From Schlegelella_A sp036263655 (GTDB lineage: Bacteria; Pseudomonadota; Gammaproteobacteria; Burkholderiales; Burkholderiaceae_C): a stretch of DNA of 64,000 nucleotides. The stretch's first letter is position 1, and each line of letters starts with the position of its first letter. Positions 15,773 through 24,730 of this stretch are shown here, in pieces. The stretch spans positions 7,632 through 71,631 of the forward strand of contig DATAGP010000056.1 of assembly GCA_036263655.1 (NCBI GenBank), given 5' to 3'. Both the position numbers and the translations under genes were made by a program. Below the pieces are notes generated by a model. That model searched no databases. It had not been told where the DNA came from and saw nothing but the letters and a program-made list of their open reading frames with translations.

Positions 15773-16467
15773 TGACCGCTGCCGTCGCCCCAGGCCCGCA
15801 TCCGACCATCACGCTGCTGCAGACGAGCTCGCTTTCCAGCGTCGTCCAGGAGGAGCTCGAGCGGATGATCCTGTCCGGCGAGCTGCGCCCCGGTGCCAAG
15901 CTGACCGAGGTCGCCCTCGCCGCGCGCCTCGGCGTCTCGCGCGGGCCGCTGCGCGAGGCCTTCCGCATGCTCGAGGAAGCCGGCCTGGTGCGAACCGAGA
16001 AGAACCGCGGCGTCTTCGTCCGCGACCTGCCGGTCGAGGAGGCGGTGGAGATCTTCGAGCTGCGCGCGGCCATGGACGAGCTCGTCGGCAGGCGTCTCGC
16101 GGAGTCGATCACGCCGGCGGCGCTCAAGGAGATCCGCGGTCTGGTCGATGAGATGGAGCAGGCGGTGAAGGCCAAGGACGCCCACGCGTATCACCTGCTC
16201 AACCTGCGCTTCCACGACCGCCTCGTCGAGCTCGCCGGCAACGGCAAGCTGATGGCGGTCTACCGCAAGCTGATCAAGGAGCTGAGCCTGTTCCGCCGCC
16301 TCAACCTCGCAGACGGCGGCCTGATGCCGGTCTCGGCGAACGAGCACCGGCAGATCGTCAAGGCGATCGCCGCCGGCGACGCCGAGGCCGCCGGGCGGGC
16401 GATGTTCCGGCACGTGATGGAAAGCAAGGAGCGGACGATCAAGAATCACCAGAGGGGCACGCCATGA
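15772..16467 (+). CDS. GntR family (FCD subfamily) regulator of the phosphonate genes
   Basis: This 231-residue repressor or activator has an N-terminal winged helix-turn-helix (about residues 20-80, with LTEVALAARLGVSRGPLREAFRMLE as its core) and a C-terminal all-helical FCD ligand domain containing metal-ligand-like residues in FHDRL and NEHRQI. It lies between the divergent AEP operon and phnA, and its stop overlaps the phnA start (ATGA), so it most likely controls both in response to AEP or a pathway intermediate. ATG 15772 is chosen. A TTG at 15727 lies upstream of the promoter elements and is rejected as a start. Confidence 0.88.
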   Translation: MTAAVAPGPHPTITLLQTSSLSSVVQEELERMILSGELRPGAKLTEVALAARLGVSRGPLREAFRMLEEAGLVRTEKNRGVFVRDLPVEEAVEIFELRAAMDELVGRRLAESITPAALKEIRGLVDEMEQAVKAKDAHAYHLLNLRFHDRLVELAGNGKLMAVYRKLIKELSLFRRLNLADGGLMPVSANEHRQIVKAIAAGDAEAAGRAMFRHVMESKERTIKNHQRGTP

Positions 16468-17687
16468 TCGCCGTCAACGGCCGCTCGTACCGGCTCGCCG
16501 GCCAGCCGACGGTCGTCGTCTGCGTCGACGGCTGCGAGCCCGATTACATCGCCCAGGCGGTCGCGCACGGCGAGATGCCGTGGCTGAAGGAGGTCCTCGG
16601 CACCGGCACCGCGCTGGTCGCCGACTGCGTGATCCCCAGCTTCACGAATCCGAACAACCTGTCGATCGTCACCGGCGCGCCGCCGTCGGTGCACGGCATC
16701 TGCGGGAACTATCTGTTCGACGTCGCATCGGGCACCGAGCTCATGATGAACGACCCGAAGTGGCTGCGCGCGCCGACCATCCTCGCCGAGCTGGCGCGAG
16801 CCGGCCAGTCCGTCGCCGTGGTCACCGCCAAGGACAAGCTGCGCAAGCTGCTCGGGCACGGCATGGCCGGTATCTGCTTCTCGGCCGAGAAGGCCGACGA
16901 AGCCCGCCTCGCCGAGAACGGCATCGCCGACGTGCCCCGGCGCGTCGGCAGGCCGGTGCCGTCGGTGTACAGCGCCGAGCTGTCCGAGTTCGTGTTCGCC
17001 GCCGGCGTCGAGCTGATGTCGCACGACCTTCGCCCGGACGTCCTGTACCTCTCGACCACCGACTACGTGCAGCACAAGCATGCACCCGGCACGCCGGGCG
17101 CCGACGCCTTCTACCGGATGATGGACGGCTACCTCGGCAAGCTCGACGCGATGGGCTGCGCCGTCGTCCTGACCGCCGACCACGGGATGAACGCCAAGAC
17201 CCGCATGGACGCGCGGCCGGACGTCGTCTACCTGCAGGACGTGCTCGACGAGTGGCTCGGCGCGCGGAGCGCTCGCGTCATCCTGCCGATCACCGACCCC
17301 TACGTCGTGCACCACGGCGCGCTCGGCTCCTTCGCGACCGTGTACCTCGCGGACGGCGCCGATCACGCGGCCGTCGCGGCCCGGATCGCCGGGCTGCGCG
17401 GCATCGAGTCGGTGCGCTCGCGGGCCGAGGCCGCCGCTGACTTCGAGCTGCCGGCCGATCGCATCGGCGACCTTGTCGTCGTGGCCGAGCGCTCGACGGT
17501 CATCGGCACCGCCGCCGCCCGGCACGACCTCTCGGCGCTCGACGCGCCGCTGCGCTCGCACGGCGGCGTCTCCGAGCAGCGCGTGCCGCTCATCGTCAAC
17601 CGCCGCATCGACGGGCTCGACCCCGGCCGGCGCTGGCGCAACTTCGATGCCTTCGAGCTGGCCCTGAACCATGCCGGCCGGAACTGA
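16464..17687 (+). CDS. phnA: Phosphonoacetate hydrolase
   Basis: PhnA cleaves the C-P bond of phosphonoacetate to acetate and phosphate in a di-zinc, alkaline-phosphatase-superfamily active site. At 407 residues it has family length. Predicted residues are Asp22, nucleophile Thr61 (SFTNPNN), Asp200 and His204 (STTDYVQHKH), Asp239-His240 (TADHGM) and His366 (RSHGGV). It overlaps the gntR stop by four bases and is transcribed away from the PhnW operon. Together with PhnW and an aldehyde dehydrogenase it completes AEP conversion to acetate, alanine and phosphate. No obvious terminator separates it from the Na/Pi cotransporter gene 78 bases downstream. Confidence 0.93.
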   Translation: MIAVNGRSYRLAGQPTVVVCVDGCEPDYIAQAVAHGEMPWLKEVLGTGTALVADCVIPSFTNPNNLSIVTGAPPSVHGICGNYLFDVASGTELMMNDPKWLRAPTILAELARAGQSVAVVTAKDKLRKLLGHGMAGICFSAEKADEARLAENGIADVPRRVGRPVPSVYSAELSEFVFAAGVELMSHDLRPDVLYLSTTDYVQHKHAPGTPGADAFYRMMDGYLGKLDAMGCAVVLTADHGMNAKTRMDARPDVVYLQDVLDEWLGARSARVILPITDPYVVHHGALGSFATVYLADGADHAAVAARIAGLRGIESVRSRAEAAADFELPADRIGDLVVVAERSTVIGTAAARHDLSALDAPLRSHGGVSEQRVPLIVNRRIDGLDPGRRWRNFDAFELALNHAGRN

Positions 17688-17765
17688 GCCCGCGGCGACA
17701 GGGCGCGCCGGTTGCCCTTGCCACTGACGCCGGCTGCGCCCGCGAAAGTACCCTCTCCCTCCTGA

Positions 17766-19451
17766 ATGCTCGCTCTCCTCAACCTCCTCGCCGCCATCGC
17801 GCTCCTCGTCTGGGGGACGCACATCGTGCGCACCGGCATGCTGCGCGTCTTCGGCGAGAACCTGCGCCGGATCCTGGCGATGAGCTTCAGCAATCGCTTT
17901 CGCGCCCTCCTCGCCGGCCTGGGCGTGACCAGCGTCGTGCAATCGAGCACCGCGACCTGCCTCATCGTCGCTTCGTTCGTGGGCAAGAACCTGGTCACGA
18001 CGAGCGCGGCGCTGGCGGTGATGCTCGGTGCCGACGTCGGCACCAGCCTGATGGCGGTGGTCTTCTCGTTCGACCTCACCTGGCTGTCGCCGCTGCTCAT
18101 CTTCGTGGGCGTGGTGATCTACATCTCGCGCCAGAACAGCGGTGTCGGCGCGGTCGGCCGGGTCCTCATCGGCCTCGGCCTCATCACCCTGGCCCTGCAG
18201 CTGATCATCGCCTCGACCCGGCCGCTGACCGAGTCGCCGGCGGTGCGCGCCCTCCTGGTCGCCCTGCCCAACGAGATCATGCTCGACATCGTCGTCGGCG
18301 CGGTGCTGACGGTGCTCTCGTACTCCAGCCTGGCGATCGTCCTGCTCGTGGCGACGCTGGCGACGTCGGCGCTGATCCCGATCACGGTCGCGCTCGGCCT
18401 CGTGCTCGGCGCCAACATCGGCAGCGGCATCCTGGCCATGCTGGCGACGGCCAACGCCTCGCCCCCGGTGCGCCGCCTGCCGCTCGGCAACCTGATCTTC
18501 AAGAGCGCCGGCGTCCTGCTCTTCATCGTCTTCATGCCGCAGGTGCACGTGCTGATGCAGCAGCTGGTGCCGGGCGTGCACCAGCAGGTCGTGCTGTTCC
18601 ACCTGGCCTTCAACATCGTGCTCGCCATCCTCTTCATCGGCTTCACCGGCCTGGTCGGCCGCAGCGTCGACCGCTGGCTGCGCGACTCGCCGCACGGCGG
18701 CGCCGTGACGACGCGGCCGCGCCACCTGGACCCGCTCGCCCTGACCATGCCGTCGCTGGCGATCTCGTGCGCCGCGCGCGAGGCGCTGCACCAGGCGGAC
18801 GTGGTCGAGACGATGCTGCGCGGCATCGTGCCCGTGATCCGAAACAACGACCTGCGCTTGTCGGCGGAGCTGAGGAAGCTCGACGACACGGTCGACGAGC
18901 TCTACTCGGCGATCAAGTTCTACCTGACGCAGATCTCCGGCGAGGCGCTCTCGAAGGAGGAGAGCCGGCGCTGGACGGACATCGTCTCGTTCACGATCAA
19001 CATGGAGCAGATCGCCGACATCATCGAGCGCGTCCTGCTCGACATCGAGGACAAGAAGGTCAAGAAGGGGCGCAGCTTCTCGGAGGCCGGCATGGCCGAG
19101 ATCGTCCACCTGCACGAGCGGCTGCTCGCCAACCTGCGCCTGGCGATGAGCGTCTTCCTCGACGGCCACGTCCGCGACGCCAAGCGCCTGCTCGAGGAGA
19201 AGGCGCACTTCCGCGACCTGGAGCACGAGTACGCCGCCAACCACATCGCCCGCCTGCGCGGCAACACGGCGCAGAGCATCGAGACGAGCTCGCTGCACCT
19301 CGACCTCATCAGCGAGCTGAAGCGCATCAACTCGCACATCTGCGGCGTCGCCTACCCGATCCTCGAGTCGGCCGGCGCGCTGACCGCCACCCGCATCCGG
19401 CAGTCGCAGTTCGCCGCCCTCGGCCCGGCCGACGAGCGGAGCTCGGCCTGA
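17766..19451 (+). CDS. Na/Pi cotransporter family protein with PhoU-like C-terminal domain
   Basis: This 561-residue protein has two inverted NptA-type membrane repeats (about residues 1-310). The first carries the signature QSSTAT. The second has YSSLAIV, where Gln is replaced by Tyr. Residues about 340-545 form a helical PhoU-like domain (SAELRKLDDTVDELYSAIK). Members such as YjbB move phosphate, often as exporters or homeostatic valves. Placed between phnA and a PhnZ-like gene, it could dispose of the phosphate freed when phosphonates are used for carbon or nitrogen. That role is inference. Confidence 0.88.
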   Translation: MLALLNLLAAIALLVWGTHIVRTGMLRVFGENLRRILAMSFSNRFRALLAGLGVTSVVQSSTATCLIVASFVGKNLVTTSAALAVMLGADVGTSLMAVVFSFDLTWLSPLLIFVGVVIYISRQNSGVGAVGRVLIGLGLITLALQLIIASTRPLTESPAVRALLVALPNEIMLDIVVGAVLTVLSYSSLAIVLLVATLATSALIPITVALGLVLGANIGSGILAMLATANASPPVRRLPLGNLIFKSAGVLLFIVFMPQVHVLMQQLVPGVHQQVVLFHLAFNIVLAILFIGFTGLVGRSVDRWLRDSPHGGAVTTRPRHLDPLALTMPSLAISCAAREALHQADVVETMLRGIVPVIRNNDLRLSAELRKLDDTVDELYSAIKFYLTQISGEALSKEESRRWTDIVSFTINMEQIADIIERVLLDIEDKKVKKGRSFSEAGMAEIVHLHERLLANLRLAMSVFLDGHVRDAKRLLEEKAHFRDLEHEYAANHIARLRGNTAQSIETSSLHLDLISELKRINSHICGVAYPILESAGALTATRIRQSQFAALGPADERSSA

Positions 19452-19470
19452 GCACACGGAGCGCACTCCC

Positions 19471-20028
19471 ATGCTGAGCCTCGACGACATCGAGCAGCTG
19501 TTCGCCCGGCACGGCTCGGCGCAGTACAGCGGCGAGCCGGTGACGCAGCTCGAGCACGCCCTGCAGACGGCGCACCTCGCCGAGCAGAGCGAGGCCGGCG
19601 ACGAGCTGGTGACGGCCTGCCTGCTGCACGACCTCGGCCATCTTCTCAACGAGCAGGGCGAGACGCCGACGCTGCGCGGCATCGACGACACGCACCAGTA
19701 CTTCGCCCTGCCCTTCCTGCGCGGCCTGTTCCCGGCGCCGGTGCTGGACGCCATCAGGCTGCACGTCGACGCCAAGCGCTATCTCTGCCGCGTCAACGCC
19801 GGCTACTTCGCGAAGCTCTCAGAAGACTCGAAGCGCAGCCTCGCCCTGCAGGGCGGCGTGTTCGAGCCCGCCGAGGCCGCCGCCTTCATCGCCCAGCCGG
19901 GCGCCCGCGACGCCGTCATGCTGCGCCAGTGGGACGACCTGGCCAAGCAGGCCGACCTGGCGACACCCAGCCTGGCGCACTTCCTGAGCCGCGCCGCGCG
20001 CTGTTCCCTCCGGGCAGCCGCGGCTTGA
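19471..20028 (+). CDS. PhnZ-like HD-domain oxygenase (phosphonate-associated HD protein)
   Basis: This 185-residue protein aligns by eye with PhnZ, the mixed-valence di-iron enzyme that cleaves 2-amino-1-hydroxyethylphosphonate to glycine and phosphate. Conserved residues are the substrate-gating pair Tyr19 and Glu22 (YSGE), His29, His53-Asp54 and His57 (LLHDLGH), His75, His98 and Lys102 (HVDAKRYL) and Asp155 (QWDD). The Tyr/Glu pair separates organophosphonate oxygenases from ordinary HD phosphohydrolases. No PhnY*-type 2-oxoglutarate hydroxylase is in the window, so its substrate may be taken up already hydroxylated, or may be a methylated analogue as for TmpB. It starts 19 bases after the Na/Pi gene and is coupled to the following permease by TTGA overlap. 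Confidence 0.85.
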   Translation: MLSLDDIEQLFARHGSAQYSGEPVTQLEHALQTAHLAEQSEAGDELVTACLLHDLGHLLNEQGETPTLRGIDDTHQYFALPFLRGLFPAPVLDAIRLHVDAKRYLCRVNAGYFAKLSEDSKRSLALQGGVFEPAEAAAFIAQPGARDAVMLRQWDDLAKQADLATPSLAHFLSRAARCSLRAAAA

Positions 20029-20879
20029 GCTGGGGGATCGTCGCCGCGGTCCTGTTCGGGGCACTCCTGCACGCGTCGTGGAACGCGCTCATCAAGTCGG
20101 GACAGGACCAGCAGCTCGACACCGCCCTCATCCACGTGCTCGGCTGCGGCGTCGGCCTGGCGATGGTCGCCATCGTCGGCTTCCCCGATCAGGCCGCCCT
20201 GCCGTGGCTCGCGGCCTCGCTGCTCATCCACGTGGGCTACTACGTCACCCTGGTCGGCGCCTACCAGCACGGCGACCTGGGCTTCGCCTATCCGATCATG
20301 CGCGGCACGGCCCCGTTGCTGGTGGCGATGGCGAGCGGGCAGCTGCTCGGCGAGCACCTCCCGCTGCCGGTGTGGCTGGGCATCGGCGGCATCTGCAGCG
20401 GCGTGCTGCTGATCGGCCTGGCGCGCTCGCTGCACGGCACCGGCTCGCGCCGCCATGCCATCGGCTTCGCGCTCGCCAACGCCGCGATCATCGCTGCCTA
20501 CACCCTGGTCGACGGTCTCGGCGCCCGCGCGTCCGGCAACGCGCTGCAGTACGTCGCCCTCCTCTTCCTGCTCGACGGGATTCCCTACTTCCTGATCGTC
20601 ATGTGGCAGCGGCGCGGCGCACGCGACGAGGCGATCGCCTACATGAAGGGCCGCTGGCAGATCGCGCTGCTCGGCTCCTTCGCGTCCCTGGGCTCCTACG
20701 GCATCGCGCTCTGGGCCATGACCAAGGCGCCGGTGGCGTCCGTGGCCGCGCTGCGCGAGACGTCCGTGCTGTTTGCGGCCCTCATCGGCGTGCTGCTGCT
20801 CGGCGAGCGGTTCCGGCTGCAGCGGGCGCTCGGCACCGGCGCGATCATCGCCGGCGTGATCGCCCTGCGCCTGGCTTGA
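20025..20879 (+). CDS. DMT/EamA superfamily permease coupled to PhnZ-like gene
   Basis: This 284-residue protein has about ten membrane helices in two EamA repeats (for example ALLHASWNALIKSG and APVASVAALRETSVLFAAL). The TTG start at 20025 overlaps the PhnZ-like TGA (TTGA). An ATG is not available at that point without losing helix 1. Tight coupling to a phosphonate oxygenase suggests transport of an organophosphonate, its product glycine or a related amine. The direction and substrate are not evident from sequence. Confidence 0.78.
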   Translation: MSWGIVAAVLFGALLHASWNALIKSGQDQQLDTALIHVLGCGVGLAMVAIVGFPDQAALPWLAASLLIHVGYYVTLVGAYQHGDLGFAYPIMRGTAPLLVAMASGQLLGEHLPLPVWLGIGGICSGVLLIGLARSLHGTGSRRHAIGFALANAAIIAAYTLVDGLGARASGNALQYVALLFLLDGIPYFLIVMWQRRGARDEAIAYMKGRWQIALLGSFASLGSYGIALWAMTKAPVASVAALRETSVLFAALIGVLLLGERFRLQRALGTGAIIAGVIALRLA

Positions 20880-20891
20880 CGGCGCGGCCGT

Positions 20892-21248
20892 CTAGCCGCG
20901 CGACGTGTCGATCAGCACCTCGAAGCCGCCGTAGATCATGCGCTTGCCGTCGAAGGGCATCTCCATGTTCTTCATCTCCGGGTCTTCCATCATCGCCTTG
21001 TTGCCGTGGTCGCGTGCTTCCTTCGACGGCCACTCGATCCACGAGAAGACGACGTTCTCGCCTCCCTGCACCGCAACCGCGCGCTTGAAGTCCGTGACCT
21101 TGCCGTCCGGCACGTCGGTGCCCCAGCATTCGACGACACGCGTCGCGCCGTGACGCTTGAACACCTCGATCGCCTTCTGCGCGGCAGCTCGATAGGCTTC
21201 CCTGTTGGCCTGGGGGACGGGAACGACGAATCCGTCGACGTAGCTCAT
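20892..21248 (-). CDS. DUF1428 (YbaA-like) protein
   Basis: This 118-residue cytosolic protein matches the DUF1428 family: MSYVDGFVVPVP at the N-terminus, WGTDVPDGKVTDF in the middle and PFDGKRMIYGGFE at the end. The fold is a ferredoxin-like dimeric alpha/beta barrel with no established function. It is convergent with the DMT permease gene (12-base gap) and divergent from the flavoenzyme gene. Confidence 0.85.
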   Translation of the reverse strand: MSYVDGFVVPVPQANREAYRAAAQKAIEVFKRHGATRVVECWGTDVPDGKVTDFKRAVAVQGGENVVFSWIEWPSKEARDHGNKAMMEDPEMKNMEMPFDGKRMIYGGFEVLIDTSRG

Positions 21249-21360
21249 GGCCGATGACTCCTGGTGCAGTGGAAGAAGCCGCGATGATGCAGTCGAAGGC
21301 GATCAGGCGTTCGCGATGCGGCCGCAGATCCGACCGCGTGCCGCGGTTTAAGCTCGCCTC

Positions 21361-23832
21361 ATGACCCTCCCCACGCAGGCGCGCATCGTCATCGTCGGCG
21401 GGGGCATCGCCGGCTGCTCGACCGCGTACCACCTGGCGAAGCTCGGCGTGAAGGACGTCATCGTGCTCGAGCAGGGCCGGCTCACCTGCGGCACGACCTG
21501 GCACGCCGCCGGCCTCGTCGGCCAGATGCGGCCAAACCGGACGATGACGGCGATGAGCAAGTACGGCATCGAGCTGTACGCGACGCTCGAGGCGGAGACG
21601 GGCCTGGCCACCGGCTGGAAGCAGTGCGGCAGCGTCAACGTGGCGCAGACGCGGGAGCGGCTGAAGGTGCTTCGCCGCCAGCTGGCGCTGGCGCGCAGCT
21701 TCGGGGTCGAGTGCGAGGAGATCGGCCCGGCGCAGGCCGGCGAGCTGTTCGCGCCGATGCGCACCGACGATCTCGCCGGCGCGATCTGGATTCCGGGCGA
21801 CGGCAAGGCCAATCCGGCCGACCTCACCATGTCGCTGGCGCGCGGCGCCCGTGGCCTCGGCGTTTCCATCGTCGAGGGCGCCGAGGTCATGGCCGTGCGC
21901 TCCGAGGCGGCCGCGAACGGCCCGCCGCGCGTGCGCGGCGTCGCCGTCAGCCACGCCGGCGAGCAGGTCGAGATCGCCTGCGAGATCGTCGTCAACTGCG
22001 CCGGCCAGTGGGCCCGCCAGCTCGGGGCGCTCGCCGGCGTCAACGTGCCGCTCTGGTCGGCCGAGCACTTCTACATCGTCACCGAGCGCGTCGACGGCGT
22101 GCATCCGATGCTGCCGGTGATGCGCGACCCCGACGGCTGCATCTACTACAAGGAAGAGGTCGGCGGGCTGCTGATGGGCGGCTTCGAGCCGAAGGCCAAG
22201 CCATGGACGGTCGATCCCGTGCCGTCGACCTTCCAGTTCGAGCTCCTCGGCGAGGACTGGGACCAGTTCGAGCCGCTGATGACGGCCGCCATCCACCGCA
22301 CGCCCTGCCTCGAGACAGCGCGCGTGAAGATGCTGCTGAACGGGCCCGAGAGCTTCACCCCGGACGGCAACTTCATCCTCGGCGAGGCACCCGAGCTGCG
22401 CCGCTTCTTCGTCGCCGCTGGCTTCAACTCGGCGGGCATCGCCAACTCCGGCGGCGCCGGCCGGGCCATGGCCGAATGGATCGTCGCCGGACAGGCGCAG
22501 CACGACCTCTCGGACGTCGACATCCGCCGCTTCGCGTCCTTCGCCGCGAACAAGCGCGCCCTGGCCGAGCGGACCGGCGAAACGCTCGGCTTGCACTACG
22601 CGATGCGCTGGCCGCGCCAGGAGCTCGAGACGGCACGGCCGCTGCGCACCAGCCCGCTGTACGACCTGCTGGCGAACAGGGGCGCGGTGTTCGGGTCGAA
22701 GAACGGCTGGGAACGGGCCAGCTACTTCCGCAGCGACGTCGGGCCGGACACGCGGCCCTATCCGCACACGCTCGGCAAGCCGGCCTGGCTGGCCGACGTC
22801 GCCCGCGAGCAGCAGGCGACGCGGCGGGCGGTCGCCGTCTACGACCAGACCTCGTTCGGCAAGCTCCTGCTGCAGGGGCGCGACGCGCTGGCCCTCCTGC
22901 AGCGTCTCTGCGCCAACGAGATGGACGTCGCGCCCGGGCGCATGGTCTACACGCCGATGCTGAACGAGCGCGCCGGCTACGAGAGCGACGTCACCGTCAC
23001 CCGCCTGGGCGCGGACTGCTTCCTCGTCGTCACCGGCTCGGCGCAGGCGCCGCGCGACCTCGACTGGATCTCCCGGCAGACGCGGGCCGGCGAGCATGCC
23101 GTCGCCGTCGACGTGAGCGGCATGACCGCCGTGCTGGCGCTGATGGGCCCGAACGCGCGCACGCTGCTCGGCCGCGCCGGCTCGAAGACCACCTTCGACG
23201 AGCTCGGCCCCGAGCAGCTCCGCTTCGCCACGACGCGCGAGATCGACCTCGGCTTGGCTCGCGTGCGCGCAGCGCGCATGAGCTATGTCGGCGGGCCGGG
23301 GTACGAGCTCTACGTGCCGATCGAGATGGCACGCCATGTCCACCTCGCCCTGCACGCCGCCGGCGAAGGCCTGGGGCTCCACGGGGGCGGGCTCGCCGAG
23401 GCCGGCTACTACGCCCTCGACGCACTGCGCGTCGAAGCCGGCCGGCGCGCCTGGGGCGCCGAGCTCGGTCCGGACGAGAGCCCGCTCGAGGCCGGCGCCA
23501 TGGCCTTCGTGAAGCTGCAGAAGCCGCACGACTTCATTGGCCGCGCGGCGCTCGTGCGGCGGCAGGGCGAGCGGCTGGGCAAGAAGCTGGTGACCGTCGT
23601 CGCCGACTCGGCCGACGCCTACCTCTGGGGTGGCGAAGCGCTGCGCATCGGCGGCGAGCCGGCCGGCGAGATCACCTCCGCCGGCTGGAGCGACGCGGCC
23701 GGTCGCTGCGTCGCCCTCGCCTACGTGCGCGGCTCGCACGCCCAGGCGGCGTTCGCCGGCACGCCCGTCGACATCGACCTCTGGGGCGAGGCGGTCGCGG
23801 CCACGGCGTGGGATCGCTGGGTCGCACCGTGA
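21361..23832 (+). CDS. FAD-dependent dimethylglycine/sarcosine dehydrogenase-like enzyme with GcvT domain
   Basis: This 823-residue cytosolic flavoenzyme has a DAO-type FAD domain with GxGxxG at 13-18 and TCGTTWHAAGL at 42-52, where His48 matches the histidine that binds FAD covalently in dimethylglycine dehydrogenase. The C-terminal half is a GcvT/aminomethyltransferase domain that would capture the released one-carbon unit on folate. The likely reaction is oxidative N-demethylation of a methylated amine such as dimethylglycine or sarcosine. Placed after a PhnZ-like oxygenase, which yields glycine or, in TmpB, glycine betaine, it may continue the catabolism of methylated aminophosphonates. 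The ATG follows a TAAGCT -10-like box after six bases without a ribosome-binding site. Confidence 0.87.
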   Translation: MTLPTQARIVIVGGGIAGCSTAYHLAKLGVKDVIVLEQGRLTCGTTWHAAGLVGQMRPNRTMTAMSKYGIELYATLEAETGLATGWKQCGSVNVAQTRERLKVLRRQLALARSFGVECEEIGPAQAGELFAPMRTDDLAGAIWIPGDGKANPADLTMSLARGARGLGVSIVEGAEVMAVRSEAAANGPPRVRGVAVSHAGEQVEIACEIVVNCAGQWARQLGALAGVNVPLWSAEHFYIVTERVDGVHPMLPVMRDPDGCIYYKEEVGGLLMGGFEPKAKPWTVDPVPSTFQFELLGEDWDQFEPLMTAAIHRTPCLETARVKMLLNGPESFTPDGNFILGEAPELRRFFVAAGFNSAGIANSGGAGRAMAEWIVAGQAQHDLSDVDIRRFASFAANKRALAERTGETLGLHYAMRWPRQELETARPLRTSPLYDLLANRGAVFGSKNGWERASYFRSDVGPDTRPYPHTLGKPAWLADVAREQQATRRAVAVYDQTSFGKLLLQGRDALALLQRLCANEMDVAPGRMVYTPMLNERAGYESDVTVTRLGADCFLVVTGSAQAPRDLDWISRQTRAGEHAVAVDVSGMTAVLALMGPNARTLLGRAGSKTTFDELGPEQLRFATTREIDLGLARVRAARMSYVGGPGYELYVPIEMARHVHLALHAAGEGLGLHGGGLAEAGYYALDALRVEAGRRAWGAELGPDESPLEAGAMAFVKLQKPHDFIGRAALVRRQGERLGKKLVTVVADSADAYLWGGEALRIGGEPAGEITSAGWSDAAGRCVALAYVRGSHAQAAFAGTPVDIDLWGEAVAATAWDRWVAP

Positions 23833-24722
23833 GCGGACGCGCCGCCGTCCCGCCGCGCGCACTGGTCCTGCTCGCGATCCTGACGCTGGTCTGGGGCACC
23901 AACTGGCCGCTGTTCCAGTACGCGGTGCGCGAGGTCTCGGTCTGGACCTTCCGCGCCGTGGCGGTGCTGCTCGCCGGGCTGACCCTGCTCGCCGTGGCCA
24001 GGGCACGCGGGCAGTCGCTGTCGATCCCGCGCCGGCACTGGCCGACGATCTGCCTCGCGAGCTTCGCCTACCTGGTGGGTCTGGAACATCGCCAGCACGT
24101 ATGCGGCGGTCCTCATCCCGTCGGGCCAGGCGGCCGTGCTCGGCTTCACCATGCCGCTGTGGGCGGCGCTGCTCGCGTGGGCCTTCCTCGGCGAGCGCAT
24201 GACGCGCCGCCTGCTCCTCGCCGTGCTGCTCGGCGGTGCCGCGGTCGGGCTGCTCATGTGGCCCGGCCTGGCGGCCTATGCGGAGGCGCCGGCCGGCTTC
24301 GCCCTCGGCCTCCTCGCCGGTTTCAGCTGGGCCGTCGGCACGCTGATCCTCAAGCGCAGCGGGGTCGACGTGCCGGCGACCGTGCTCACCGGCTGGCAGC
24401 TCCTGATCACCGCCGTCCCACCGGCATCGGCGCGCTGGTGCTCGGCGACGGGCAGTGGTTCGTGCCGAGCTGGCAGTCGGTGCTCGTCATCGGCTACATC
24501 GCCCTGGTGCCGATGTCGATCGGCAACGTCTGCTGGTTCGCGATCGTCGGCATGCTGCCGACCAACGTCGCCGGCCTGTCCTCGATCCTGGTGCCGATCG
24601 TCGCCATGCTCTCGGGCGCCGTGGTCCACGGCGAGCCGCTCGGGGTCCTGCAATGGCTGGCGATGGCCTGCTGCGCCGCGGCATTGTCGCTGGCGCTGCT
24701 GAAGCCCGCCGCCGCGACTTAG
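23829..24722 (+). pseudogene. EamA/DMT permease interrupted by two compensating frameshifts
   Basis: Coding similarity runs from GTG 23829 (GTGA overlap with the flavoenzyme stop) to TAG 24722, about 297 residues and ten helices. The frame changes twice. After SFAYLV an extra G in a GGG run at 24077-24079 shifts translation. The correct continuation, WNIASTYAAVLIPSG, is in the next frame. Near 24416-24419 one base is missing in a CCC run, and the original frame resumes at TGIGALVLGDGQWF. Read as written, the ribosome reads about 110 wrong codons between the sites, so the product is probably inactive. Both changes are in homopolymer runs and could be sequencing errors in an intact gene. It would be the second DMT permease linked to this locus. 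Confidence 0.75.
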
Positions 24723-24730
24723 GAGCGGGC

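Noticed and set aside
16446..19775. A very long open frame on the minus strand opposite phnA and the Na/Pi gene
   Set aside because: It is a by-product of high GC in codon-third positions; it has no domain, and the plus strand carries clearly conserved proteins.
24071..24422. Programmed frameshifting in the EamA gene
   Set aside because: There is no slippery heptamer or downstream structure, and two opposite shifts in short G and C runs fit indels or errors better.
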